A DNA stretch of 64,000 nucleotides from Mesorhizobium sp. (GTDB lineage: Bacteria; Pseudomonadota; Alphaproteobacteria; Rhizobiales; Rhizobiaceae): assembly GCF_004963255.1 (NCBI RefSeq), contig NZ_SUGA01000009.1, positions 124,001 through 188,000 on the forward strand. The letters are read 5' to 3'. Made by a program: the position numbers and the translations under genes. Position 1 is the stretch's first letter. The number at the start of each line of letters is the position of its first letter. The notes beneath the pieces were generated by a model. It was not told the DNA's origin and made no database searches. It was given only the letters and a program-made list of their open reading frames with translations. Positions 33,580-41,990 of this stretch are shown piece by piece.

Positions 33580-34668
33580 TTAATCGGGGGTGTTATCTTC
33601 GGTTTTAATTCTGTCAGAGCGTGCGGGCCGCGGGTTGATGACCATTACGGTAGCGTTCCTTTTCCCGGGCGCATCAAACTGGATGCCAAGCTCAGTTGCG
33701 ACCGCCAAGTTTACTTCATCTTGCGCTACGCCATCTAGCTGCAGACTGACCACAGCCCGCTCATGACAATACGCTTCTCCGCATAGGTACACCGTATCTC
33801 CTATTCTAAAGCTCCCGGTCATTCGGCCTATCGCCACCAGCCCTTTCTTTAGGGATTGGGCAACCCAGCCTCTTTCTGCTGCTTGATCATGCGGCTGAAG
33901 CATTCGTAATCCGGCGAGTTGCACCTTTTCGGCCAGCGCTTCGCAAACAGCAGCAACGAAATGGCAGAACTCCGTGAGACCATTCACGTTTTGGATATCA
34001 GTGATGTCGATGCTGCCATGCGCGGCGTCGTTGCGATACTCTATCAGCTCTGCCATTTCGCTGGCGGCGGTGGCCGTGAGCCGGCCTCCAACCGCAAAAA
34101 AACTCTGTATTGCAGGATGCTGCTCTATCCAATGCGCCACACCATCGACGCCGCAGGCGCTCATGAAGCGCTGAAGTTCCGGTAGCCGGAGATTTTGCTC
34201 TTGCATGAGCATCGCCCGCGGTTCCAGCACATATTCATGACCGCCCAGGGCGCGATCATAGCCACTAATCAGCGTGGCGAGGTCCAGATCGGCGAACCGG
34301 GGGCCGTCCTTCTTTTCCAGGATCTTGGCGATACCAGTCCGATAAGATGATCTAAGCGAGTCCGGAAGCTCGCCAAAAGGGATGCGGCTCTGGAGCAAGC
34401 TAAGATGCTCCCTGATCATCTCATGGGCGAACTGTTCGTAAATAGCGTAAATGCGCGTCACTGCAGCGCAATGGTCAATCACACGCCATTGAAGGAGGTC
34501 TGGAGCCGTTTCTGGAGACATAATTGCGGGATCGAAGCAGGGAGTCTTCTTCCTCTTACATTTTACACTCTCGTTGAAGACAGCCGTTCGAAACTGGTCC
34601 GAGGTGCGGATGTGCTTTTCGAGCGCCGCTATAGCTTCCTTTGTGCGCTTCAGAAAGGCGTTGTACAT
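33580..34668 (-). CDS. HEPN-domain protein (MAE_28990/MAE_18760-like)
   Basis: 362 aa. The Rx4H motif is RNDAAH (Arg212-His217) in a helical region, the active site of HEPN RNases. The N-terminal 100 residues are helical (VIDHCAAVTRIYAIYEQFAHEMIREHL) as in the RiboL-PSP-HEPN group. A beta-rich tail of about 80 residues follows. It lies 3 nt after the DUF262 gene on the same strand, and DUF262 plus HEPN pairs are known in defence loci. RNase activity is inferred. Confidence 0.78.
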   Translation of the reverse strand: MYNAFLKRTKEAIAALEKHIRTSDQFRTAVFNESVKCKRKKTPCFDPAIMSPETAPDLLQWRVIDHCAAVTRIYAIYEQFAHEMIREHLSLLQSRIPFGELPDSLRSSYRTGIAKILEKKDGPRFADLDLATLISGYDRALGGHEYVLEPRAMLMQEQNLRLPELQRFMSACGVDGVAHWIEQHPAIQSFFAVGGRLTATAASEMAELIEYRNDAAHGSIDITDIQNVNGLTEFCHFVAAVCEALAEKVQLAGLRMLQPHDQAAERGWVAQSLKKGLVAIGRMTGSFRIGDTVYLCGEAYCHERAVVSLQLDGVAQDEVNLAVATELGIQFDAPGKRNATVMVINPRPARSDRIKTEDNTPD

Positions 34669-34671
34669 CTT

Positions 34672-35856
34672 TCAACGCAGCACTTGGCCAAGCATGTCAC
34701 GATAGAATCCAATTCGATCCTTTATGTCCTGCTTGGTATTTCCTCTTCCCGTGAACGTTCCGTCTGGATGCTGCGCAAACAACCTCTTTGTAGCCTCGAT
34801 CACGTCAAATGAACGCTTTTTTAGCTCCTCTTCATTGCTCAGGTGCTCCGAAAGTCCGATCATGACGGCATCTTGGAAGGCCCGGTGAGGTTTGGAATCC
34901 CAATCTTGTCGTTCGGGCGAGTAAGGCCTGAAAATTAAGTCCGAATAAACTTCGCGTGCAAGACGCAACGTTCGCTCGTACAATCTTTTTAACTCGGCAA
35001 CGTCCTCCTCTGTGAACTTCGCCGCACGCCGCATGTAGAGGTCCAAGAAGCCCTGCATCCCACGCCTGTAGTGATCGACGTGTCGCAATGCAAAGAAGCG
35101 GAGCACAACCTCTGCATCAGCCATTTTGGCGAAGAACGGATCAGCTGCGAGCGTCGGGTTCGTTTCAATCTCTCCGGCCACCCAACGAGGTAATCCCCAA
35201 ACCTCCCTAAAGTCGTCGGAACGAGTGATCTCATGAAGCATGTCGTTGAAAGCGCCGCGATAGAGAGCGTTGCGAATTTCTTGCCTCTCGAGTTTCACGC
35301 CCCCCGTGTTCAATCGATCAAATACGGTTTCGCGAAGAAGCGAGGCCTCTTCCTCACTCTCAGTCGATTCTTTAAGAAGCACGATTGACGAAATTGATCT
35401 CCTGTCGATCCCGGCTCGGATTTTGTCTGGCAAAGTCGAGTAGCTCCGACCGTTTAATTCCGGCCAGGTTTCCAGGCCTCTCAATTTGAATACGTTCCCA
35501 TAGAAATCACGAATTGCCGTTATGCGCTGCTGTCCATCCATAACCTCGTACGAATTGAAATCGCGCTCATAAAGAAATACCGGGGGAACCGGTATGTTCA
35601 TTATAAACGATTCAATCAACAAGCTCTGAGTCTTTACGTCCCAGCGGGGTCTCCGCTGGTAAAACGGCCGCAAATCCATATAGTCGGGTTTCTTCAGCTG
35701 GTTAACGAAGCCCGGCAATTTCTCTCGGTTGGACTCGATTACAATCCGTCCTTCACCTCGCACATATCGTTCATTTATGTCGCGGTCATCTGGACGCGTT
35801 ATCCGTTCGCCCGGATCATCCAACCACATAGTCATTTCGGTCGAAGAAAATGGCAT
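34672..35856 (-). CDS. DUF262 (GmrSD/ParB-like) domain protein
   Basis: 394 aa. The DUF262 core shows FYQRRPRWD (65-73), LLIESFIMNIPVPPVFLY and the invariant DGQQR (107-111), which in GmrSD-type enzymes forms an NTP-binding or hydrolysis site. A helical C-terminal region follows, without the HNH nuclease of GmrD. It probably senses or hydrolyses a nucleotide and controls the downstream HEPN protein. Visibly AT-rich relative to the phage genes. Confidence 0.85.
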   Translation of the reverse strand: MPFSSTEMTMWLDDPGERITRPDDRDINERYVRGEGRIVIESNREKLPGFVNQLKKPDYMDLRPFYQRRPRWDVKTQSLLIESFIMNIPVPPVFLYERDFNSYEVMDGQQRITAIRDFYGNVFKLRGLETWPELNGRSYSTLPDKIRAGIDRRSISSIVLLKESTESEEEASLLRETVFDRLNTGGVKLERQEIRNALYRGAFNDMLHEITRSDDFREVWGLPRWVAGEIETNPTLAADPFFAKMADAEVVLRFFALRHVDHYRRGMQGFLDLYMRRAAKFTEEDVAELKRLYERTLRLAREVYSDLIFRPYSPERQDWDSKPHRAFQDAVMIGLSEHLSNEEELKKRSFDVIEATKRLFAQHPDGTFTGRGNTKQDIKDRIGFYRDMLGQVLR

Positions 35857-35944
35857 ATCTCAGCATCCTGTTAAGGAACGGGGACAGTAAGGGAGAGGGA
35901 GGCGGTCGTCACCTTTTCCCCCTTACCCTCGCGATTACTCGTTA

Positions 35945-37345
35945 TTAAAACCAGCCCAATAGCTTCAGGCCCACGGCGGCAAACGCTCCCCAACCCACGA
36001 CCTGAGTGAATTGTCCCCCCATGGTCCTACCTCTGTGATCTACAGTGTCAATCGTCGGAATGTGCTTTAAGTAAAGCTTCGGCTCGGGCGGAACCACCTC
36101 CCCTTCTGGCCCCGGATCGATTCCCCTCGCCACCTTCATGCGCCGGTTGAAAACGTCGCCGGCGACGTGATCCGGCAACCCCGCATGACACTTCTTCCGC
36201 AAGGGTGTCGACTCAAGCAGCACGCGCCGCTCTTCATCTGAAATCGGTCCGATCTCGCCGGCCGGCAGCGTCACCTTCACCTTCTCGACCTCGCTCGGCA
36301 CATTGTCCTCGCCTATGACCGAGACCAGCGCCTCGCCGATCGACAAGACCGGCAGTTCATCGCGGGTCTTGAAGCCCTTGCGCGGCCGGATCGTGTCGGC
36401 GGCTGCACGGATCTTGCGCAGCGAGTCCGCCGTATGGGCGCGCATCGCGTGCAGGATCCTGGTGCCGAGCTGTTCCAGCACCGTGGAGGGGATATCAGTC
36501 GGCGATTGCGAGACGAAGAACACGCCGACGCCCTTTGAGCGCACCAGCCGCACCAGCCGCTCGATTTTCTCGACCAGGTGCTTCGGGGTGTTCGCGAACA
36601 ACAGATGCGCCTCGTCGAAGAAGAACACCAGCTTGGGCTTGGGCAGGTCGCCGGCCTCGGGCAATTTGCGGAAGAGCTCCGTCAGCAGCCATTGCAGGAA
36701 GGTAGCGTAGAGCTTCGGCGCCTCGAGGAGCTTGTCGGCGTGCAGGAGGTTGATGGTTCCCCTACCCGCGCCATCGGCGGCCATCAGGTCGAGGATATCG
36801 AACGGCGGCTCGCCGAACAGGTGGTCGCCGCCCTGCGCTTCCAGCGCCAGGATGTTGCGCTGGATGGCGGCGATCGACGCCGGGGTGATATTGCCATAGC
36901 GTTTGCAGACGTCCTCGCGCTCTTCCAGCATGTCGTTGAGCGACCAGCGCAGATCGTCCAGGGTGAGCATGTAGCATTGTTCGTCCTCGGCTTTGCGGAA
37001 GACGATCTGCATCGCGCCTTCCTGCGCCGGGTTGAGCCCCAGCATGCGCGAGAGCAGGCCAGCGCCCATATCCTGCACGCTGGTGCGGATCGGCAGCCCG
37101 TGCGCACCGAATAGGTCCCAGAACGCAACGGGACGGCCATTCGATGCAATGCCGGACAGGTCGCCCTTCACGTCCGCGGCGAAAACCGGGACACCGGCAG
37201 CGCTGAATTGCTCGGCGAGGCGCTGCAGAGTGACGGTCTTGCCGGTGCCGGTGGCGCCGGTGACCAGACCGTGGCGGTTGGCGAGCCGCAGGGGCAGGAC
37301 GACGGCCGCGCCGGCGGCGTTGAGACCGATTTCAATCGTCGTCAT
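35945..37345 (-). CDS. HerA-like ATPase (DUF853 type)
   Basis: 466 aa from ATG 37345. Walker A GATGTGKT (30-37), Walker B KLVFFFDEAHLLF, and a sensor/arginine region FVSQSPTDIPSTVLEQLGTR, as in the HerA/DUF853 DNA-pumping ATPases. The last residues are hydrophobic (WGAFAAVGLKLLGWF). Bases are GC-rich like the phage, unlike the genes on either side. HerA proteins occur in end resection and in several defence systems; which applies here is open. It overlaps the HTH gene by 14 nt. Confidence 0.85.
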   Translation of the reverse strand: MTTIEIGLNAAGAAVVLPLRLANRHGLVTGATGTGKTVTLQRLAEQFSAAGVPVFAADVKGDLSGIASNGRPVAFWDLFGAHGLPIRTSVQDMGAGLLSRMLGLNPAQEGAMQIVFRKAEDEQCYMLTLDDLRWSLNDMLEEREDVCKRYGNITPASIAAIQRNILALEAQGGDHLFGEPPFDILDLMAADGAGRGTINLLHADKLLEAPKLYATFLQWLLTELFRKLPEAGDLPKPKLVFFFDEAHLLFANTPKHLVEKIERLVRLVRSKGVGVFFVSQSPTDIPSTVLEQLGTRILHAMRAHTADSLRKIRAAADTIRPRKGFKTRDELPVLSIGEALVSVIGEDNVPSEVEKVKVTLPAGEIGPISDEERRVLLESTPLRKKCHAGLPDHVAGDVFNRRMKVARGIDPGPEGEVVPPEPKLYLKHIPTIDTVDHRGRTMGGQFTQVVGWGAFAAVGLKLLGWF

Positions 37346-37700
37346 CGCTGCCCTCCAACAGATCGCCACCGTTCAAATACGGGAATTCCCCTGCCGCCGG
37401 CCGCTTGTTGTCGAACTTGATGTGCTCGGCGGCCGCCTTGCGGGCGGCGCCGAGTGCGCCGTCCACATAGAGCAGCGACAGCGCGACATAGACCCACGGC
37501 GGGATGTCCTGCTGGTCGCGCAGCCATTTCTTCACGGTGTCCGGCTTCACCCCGAAGATCCTGGCGAACCCATAGGGCGGCATGCCGAGCTCGGTGAAGG
37601 TCTCGTGCAGCTCGGTTCCGTTCATCCGGGAATATTCGAATCGGGGCATGTTGGTCCTCGGCAGTGCGGCGCCGACCAGCATAGACACTATCTGGGTCAT
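37332..37700 (-). CDS. HTH protein, cotranscribed with HerA-like gene
   Basis: 122 aa with GGGGAGGGACC before the ATG at 37700. YGFARIFGVKPDTVKKWLRDQQDIPPWV is an XRE/YdaS-like HTH. The acidic tail (GSDDDD) ends inside the HerA-like gene. It may regulate the two-gene unit. Confidence 0.75.
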   Translation of the reverse strand: MTQIVSMLVGAALPRTNMPRFEYSRMNGTELHETFTELGMPPYGFARIFGVKPDTVKKWLRDQQDIPPWVYVALSLLYVDGALGAARKAAAEHIKFDNKRPAAGEFPYLNGGDLLEGSDDDD

Positions 37701-37725
37701 GGTCCCTCCCCTGTTTGAGTGAAGT

Positions 37726-39156
37726 TCATCGTTGGCCCGTTGTGCGACCGGCGCACCGTATTAGGGCTGGTAGCTCGCTCTGCACACTTGGCGCACCGAA
37801 GCCCGGATTCTTGCGATTGAACTCAGGGGCAAACACCGAAATGATGTACTCCTCGACTGGGTCGTGATTCAACGAGACGTCCCTCTGGTTGTGGGGCGGC
37901 GTAACGGCCTCTCGAAGGTTCCGAGCCTTCTGGATCACGGTGCCTGCTACGTTGGCCAGATCAATGAATGCGGGCTGAGTTTTCGTTCGATCTTGTATGA
38001 CCCAGGCTCCAAGAAAATGTTGCGCAAATCTCACGTCGAACTCGTGCGTCTGCTCATAGCAAGACGATAAGAAAAGCAGCGAGCAGAGTTCGATCTTCTC
38101 CGGGTATCGCCAAGCCAGGACCGTGGTTTCCACTATGTCTAGAATGCGGCCAATGGTTCGAAGGGAGCTGATCTTTTGGGCCTCGAAACAGCTCACGACG
38201 ATTCGCTGCCAATCGTCGCCGAATGAGGTCACTTTGCTCGAGTCGAAACCGGCGAGACGCTCTCGGACGAATCGCTGCAAATTCGGAGTTTCAAAAGAGT
38301 ATCGCCGGTCGAAAAATCTATCGAGATAGGCCCGGCCATCGAACTCCCCGCCGTAGGCGCCCCGGATAGTATGCTGCAATTGCGCAGTGTCGGTCGCGAA
38401 GACGAAGGCTACGCCGTTCGTTTCAAAGAGGTGCTTTACCCGCTCGAGGGACGCAACTGCATACGAGGGTCTGCAGCGATCTAGCTCGTCAACAAGAACG
38501 AACAGAGGTGCTTTGAACTCGCTCTGCGATAGCGCCCCGACCAGATGGCTCATGTTCTTGCGGAAGGAATCGATGGACCGCGATGCTGCTGCAAATTTTG
38601 CGATCAGTGCGTCCGCGGTCTTATCCGTCAGGGTTTCGAGTTCCTTACCTACGGCGTTGATAGCCTCGCCAATGACCTCGCCCGACGTCGAGTTCGACTC
38701 AATCCCTTCCTCAGCCATCAATTCGTCGAGCTCAGCACCGACGTAGCGCCGTAATGCAGTTTTGCCGGCCGATAGCAATGCGCGACCTGCGATTTTTGCG
38801 CCGTCTGCTTTAACAGCCGACCAGGCAGCCTCAATCTTGTTCTTCTTTGCAAAGAGTGGCTTCAGAGCCTTGTCGATCTCTGCCATCAAAGCAACGAGCG
38901 GATCGTCTGAATGGTCGTCACGCCATGAATTCACCTCGGCGACGACGTGTCTCTCGGCTCTCAGTTGCTCCGCCAAGCGTTTGAGAAAGAACGATTTACC
39001 CCCTCCCCATTCGCTGTCTACGTTCAGGACATAAGACGCTGTTTTTCCTCGCTGCTGTCGCAGCGCGATGCTGTTCCGAATGAAGTCGATCACGAACCGA
39101 GCGTCCTCTGCTCGGCCAAGTTGATCTCCAGCCCAAATCTCTTCAATGCTTTCCAT
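37726..39156 (-). CDS. KAP family P-loop NTPase
   Basis: 476 aa. Walker A EWGGGKSFF (49-57) and Walker B LFVLVDELDRCRPSY (218-232) are the KAP signature. The region between them is a long helical insertion (about 95-210), the usual KAP layout. A C-terminal helical region follows. The F plasmid PifA T7-exclusion protein is a KAP NTPase, so abortive defence is plausible. AT-rich compared with its neighbours. Confidence 0.88.
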   Translation of the reverse strand: MESIEEIWAGDQLGRAEDARFVIDFIRNSIALRQQRGKTASYVLNVDSEWGGGKSFFLKRLAEQLRAERHVVAEVNSWRDDHSDDPLVALMAEIDKALKPLFAKKNKIEAAWSAVKADGAKIAGRALLSAGKTALRRYVGAELDELMAEEGIESNSTSGEVIGEAINAVGKELETLTDKTADALIAKFAAASRSIDSFRKNMSHLVGALSQSEFKAPLFVLVDELDRCRPSYAVASLERVKHLFETNGVAFVFATDTAQLQHTIRGAYGGEFDGRAYLDRFFDRRYSFETPNLQRFVRERLAGFDSSKVTSFGDDWQRIVVSCFEAQKISSLRTIGRILDIVETTVLAWRYPEKIELCSLLFLSSCYEQTHEFDVRFAQHFLGAWVIQDRTKTQPAFIDLANVAGTVIQKARNLREAVTPPHNQRDVSLNHDPVEEYIISVFAPEFNRKNPGFGAPSVQSELPALIRCAGRTTGQR

Positions 39157-39207
39157 GAACCCGCCCCACTGTTGCTTCTATCGAAAGGAATATCATTTTC
39201 TGCTGCT

Positions 39208-39990
39208 TCACAAAGTAGCCGCCTGCCAGACACCGCCGCCCAGCGCCTCAAACGGTCCTCGCTGCAGCGTCTGCCTCACCTTCGCTTTCCAATTGGGATT
39301 GCGCCTGGCCTTCGGCGAGCCGGCGAGTTTCCGGTAAAGCCAGTCGAGCGTGACGGGTTCGTTGCGGCCGGCGATCAGCGCCAGCACCTCCTCGACCCAC
39401 GTCCCGACCGTTTCGAAGCCGAAGGTCAGCACGCGCAGCCGCAGCGGCACGAAGCTGCCCTTCAGGCCGGATTCGGCGAGGATGTCGGCGCAGTCTGCCC
39501 CGTAGGCACAGAGCACCGACGGCGCGCCGCCATTGGCCGGCGCGCGCCCTCCCTTTGGAACGAAGATGTCGCGCCCGCCCTGATTGAACGTCTGGGCTTC
39601 GGCGACGTGGAAGAACAAGCGGCCCTCGAGGAACAGCAGCGCGTCGCATTGCTCCCAGACCGTGCGGTGGAACGCTTCCGTCTCGGTGCGCGCGAAGGTC
39701 AGGGCGATGCCGTCGCCATGCGTGGCGAGCTTGCCCAACCATTTGCCGATGACGCCCGAGGTATAGGGCGGATTGAGCCAGACGCGGCCTTGCCACGGCT
39801 GCGCCAGGCCATCGTCTTCGATAGTGAAGTGCGCGCGCGCCGTCGGCCATGGCTGGCCGAGCGCTGCGCAGGGGTCGAGAGCGAATGTTTCTGGCCCGCC
39901 AAGCGCCTGCAGCAGATCGGGCGGGGTGAGCCAGACCTCGGTGTTCGCCCGGGCCGAGTGGTGGCCGCCGATTCCTTTGCGGTTGGACAT
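39208..39990 (-). CDS. Phage Dam-type N6-adenine methyltransferase
   Basis: 260 aa. TPPDLLQAL near 22, ALDPCA (38-43) and catalytic NPPY (73-76) match the phage N6A-methyltransferase family. An extra C-terminal domain from about 180 (LRLRVLTFGFETVGTWVEEVL onward) is unusual and unrecognised. Likely protects DNA from restriction. It starts directly at the stop of the next gene upstream. Confidence 0.85.
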   Translation of the reverse strand: MSNRKGIGGHHSARANTEVWLTPPDLLQALGGPETFALDPCAALGQPWPTARAHFTIEDDGLAQPWQGRVWLNPPYTSGVIGKWLGKLATHGDGIALTFARTETEAFHRTVWEQCDALLFLEGRLFFHVAEAQTFNQGGRDIFVPKGGRAPANGGAPSVLCAYGADCADILAESGLKGSFVPLRLRVLTFGFETVGTWVEEVLALIAGRNEPVTLDWLYRKLAGSPKARRNPNWKAKVRQTLQRGPFEALGGGVWQAATL

Positions 39991-40253
39991 CAGATTTTGC
40001 CCTCCGCCTTCAGCTTGCGGAAGTCAGCGATGCGCGCCGCGTGTGCTTGGACCCGGTGCCTGTCGTGCGCGTCGACCAGCTTTTCGAAGTGGTCAGTGCG
40101 GCAGTTGTCCGGCCCACCTTGACCGCAGGCGCAACTCGGCCAGTCGTCGCACTGTTTCTCGCGCTCGCGCTCGGCCCACCAATCGGCGAAGCTGTCGGTG
40201 GTCTCACCAGCGGCAACGGCATCAACCCATGCCTGTTTTGAATTGTCGGTCAT
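39990..40253 (-). CDS. Hypothetical phage protein with C-rich middle (87 aa)
   Basis: From ATG 40253, preceded by GAAAGGAA and the hairpin at 40272-40287. The product is acidic with CDDWPSCACGQGG, possibly a small metal site. Not recognised. Confidence 0.6.
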   Translation of the reverse strand: MTDNSKQAWVDAVAAGETTDSFADWWAEREREKQCDDWPSCACGQGGPDNCRTDHFEKLVDAHDRHRVQAHAARIADFRKLKAEGKI

Positions 40254-40271
40254 GTCAGTTCCTTTCGTCAT

Positions 40272-40287
40272 GCCCCACGATCGGGGC
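40272..40287 (-). promoter_or_regulatory. Start-associated hairpin 1
   Basis: In the RNA sense: GCCCC-GATCGT-GGGGC, ending 18 nt before the ATG at 40253, with GAAAGGAA between. One of five related elements; see also 41657, 42522, 43233 and 43997. Confidence 0.75.
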
Positions 40288-40291
40288 GGTT

Positions 40292-40441
40292 TCAGGTGGT
40301 CTTGCTTAGGCGGACGTGGCAGGGCAATTCCCGCCGCGCCCAATCGCGCCAGGCCCAAGCCTCGGGCCGATAATCGAAGTCGCGATAGAGCATCGGCGAT
40401 GGCGGCAGGGTGAGCGCGTAGAGGATAACGCGGTGCTTCAT
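40292..40441 (-). CDS. Small hypothetical protein (49 aa)
   Basis: From ATG 40441, overlapping the previous stop (ATGA-type). The product starts MKHRVILYALTLPPSPMLYR. Ends before hairpin 1. Not recognised. Confidence 0.55.
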   Translation of the reverse strand: MKHRVILYALTLPPSPMLYRDFDYRPEAWAWRDWARRELPCHVRLSKTT

Positions 40442-40692
40442 TGCGGCCTCAGTGGCGTGTTCGCCATGAAGCGGATTAGCTTCATCAGCTCGTCGTATTC
40501 CCTGTCGCTGCGGGTGCTCGTCTGCTTGCTGCGCAGCCACCGCAGGCATTGCATGCGGTGTTCCTCGGTGAGCGGCCGGCCGTCATTGGTGTAGAACGCG
40601 TAGAGGCATTGGCCGGGGTCCGTGGCGTGCATGAACGAGGCCCATTGCGAAGCCAGCGCGAAAGCGCGTTCCTTGGTGATGATGTTGGCCAT
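40438..40692 (-). CDS. Small hypothetical protein (84 aa)
   Basis: From ATG 40692; helical, with LTEEHRMQCLRWL and a basic Ser/Arg segment. Overlaps the 49-aa gene by 4 nt. Not recognised. Confidence 0.6.
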   Translation of the reverse strand: MANIITKERAFALASQWASFMHATDPGQCLYAFYTNDGRPLTEEHRMQCLRWLRSKQTSTRSDREYDELMKLIRFMANTPLRPQ

Positions 40693-40694
40693 GA

Positions 40695-41003
40695 TCAGCA
40701 ATCCGCGAGCGAAGGGTGAACGATGACCGGCAGCCCGGATAGCAGTGCGAGTTCTGCGGCTACTTCCAGAGCTTCCAGCGGGTAGAAAACGTCGGTGATC
40801 GCCTCGCATGTGCCATCCGGCTCGGGAAAGCGGCCGTAGATCGTGAAAAACTTGGCCTTGAATGCCGGCAGGAGGCCGAGCGTATGGCCGGGCTCGCTCG
40901 GATCATCCATGCAGCCGGCGAGCTCGAGGCGTTCGAATTGCTTCCAGTCCGGCGCCGCGTGGCCCGTGCAGCAATTGAAGAGGCGCGCGGAGGTGTCAGC
41001 CAT
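40695..41003 (-). CDS. Hypothetical phage protein (102 aa)
   Basis: The product contains GCMDDPSEPGHTLGLLPAF and a C-terminal helix (LEALEVAAELALLSGLPVIV). Overlaps the upstream gene by 8 nt. Not recognised. Confidence 0.6.
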   Translation of the reverse strand: MADTSARLFNCCTGHAAPDWKQFERLELAGCMDDPSEPGHTLGLLPAFKAKFFTIYGRFPEPDGTCEAITDVFYPLEALEVAAELALLSGLPVIVHPSLADC

Positions 41004-41637
41004 TTGCGCGGCCCTCCGCAGCGTCGCGAACGCGGCGCGCTTCTTGGATCATTTCGCAGAAGGTCGCGAACTCGTCGCCCAAGCGTTCGTCGCTGAAGTC
41101 GGCAAGCAGCTCGTCGGCGGATTCGTAGGAGATGCCGTCGTCGTGTACCTTGCCGTCTTCGCCCTTGCGATCCTCGAATTCATCCTCTGGCGTGGTGAAC
41201 TGCGCCATACGCCGGACATAGGCCAGCAGATCAGGCTTGGCCCGCTCCCGCTGAATTGCCGCGCGCAGGCCGGCGAGCATGTCGGCTATGCCCTCCTGCC
41301 CGGTGTCGTCCTCGAAACCCGAGATGAACGCTTCGGCCTGGACGAGAGCGTCCACGGTGTCGCTGGCGTGGTCAGGGTAGCGCGTAGGCGGATCGTATGG
41401 ACTCGGCAGCGAATAGCCGCCGCCGTACTCGTCGAATTCCTCGCCGGTGTCCGCGTCGGACACGTCAATAATGGCGAGGTCTTGCCCGCTGTCCCTCGTG
41501 GTCTCGGTGATGTCGATGTGCTCGCCGATGAAATCTGCGGTGAGGCGCGGCAAAGCGGCGTCGATGCTGTCGGCCTCAATCTCAACGTTGCCGTAGCAGC
41601 GCAGCGTAACGCCCATGTGGAAATTGTATTTCGGCAT
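40996..41637 (-). CDS. Hypothetical acidic phage protein (213 aa)
   Basis: Preceded by GAAAGGAAA and hairpin 2. The N-terminal strand pattern (YNFHMGVTLRCYGNVEIEAD) is followed by an acidic helical C-terminal half. Not recognised. First gene of a four-gene leftward set down to 40292. Confidence 0.65.
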   Translation of the reverse strand: MPKYNFHMGVTLRCYGNVEIEADSIDAALPRLTADFIGEHIDITETTRDSGQDLAIIDVSDADTGEEFDEYGGGYSLPSPYDPPTRYPDHASDTVDALVQAEAFISGFEDDTGQEGIADMLAGLRAAIQRERAKPDLLAYVRRMAQFTTPEDEFEDRKGEDGKVHDDGISYESADELLADFSDERLGDEFATFCEMIQEARRVRDAAEGRANG

Positions 41638-41656
41638 TGTCTTTCCTTTCGTGTGT

Positions 41657-41672
41657 CGCCCACGATCGGGCG
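41657..41672 (-). promoter_or_regulatory. Start-associated hairpin 2
   Basis: RNA sense CGCCC-GATCGT-GGGCG, ending 19 nt before the ATG at 41637; GAAAGGAAA follows. Both outer stem pairs are swapped relative to hairpin 1 while the loop is identical. Confidence 0.75.
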
Positions 41673-41679
41673 GGGTTGG

Positions 41680-41772
41680 TCAGGTGGCAGCTATGGCGAG
41701 GGCCAGCACGGCGGCACCGAAGGCCGCCAGCACCGCGAATTCAAGCAGGGCGCGAGCAAGATCCCGGATCAT
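41680..41772 (-). CDS. Tiny membrane protein (30 aa)
   Basis: From ATG 41772: MIRDLARALLEF, then an Ala/Leu-rich helix. Its start overlaps the stop of the next gene. Lysis-like or regulatory small proteins look similar; no function assigned. Confidence 0.4.
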   Translation of the reverse strand: MIRDLARALLEFAVLAAFGAAVLALAIAAT

Positions 41773-41990
41773 GCCGCCTCCTCATCGTAATAGACGATCT
41801 GGACGACATCTTCGGGCGCTGGCAGAAGGCCGCGCGAATGACGCAACAGCCCGTCGATTGACATGGCCGTTGTGTAGCTGCCGAAGACCTCCATTTCGGT
41901 GCCGTCATCGCGCAGCGCCACGAGACACCACGCCTCGCGGTTGCCGTTGCACCGGCGAATCCGGTGGGTGTAGCCGGGCGCGGGTCTCAC
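41769..41990 (-). CDS. Small hypothetical protein (73 aa)
   Basis: GTG start at 41990 overlapping the stop of the 171-aa gene (GTGA). VALRDDGTEMEVFGSYTTAM suggests a small beta sheet. The longer frame upstream is antisense-like in composition. Not recognised. Confidence 0.5.
   Translation of the reverse strand: MRPAPGYTHRIRRCNGNREAWCLVALRDDGTEMEVFGSYTTAMSIDGLLRHSRGLLPAPEDVVQIVYYDEEAA

Noticed and set aside
33580..35856. Classic toxin-antitoxin pair (HEPN/MNT)
   Set aside because: The partner is DUF262, not a minimal nucleotidyltransferase, and both proteins are much larger than HEPN/MNT pairs.
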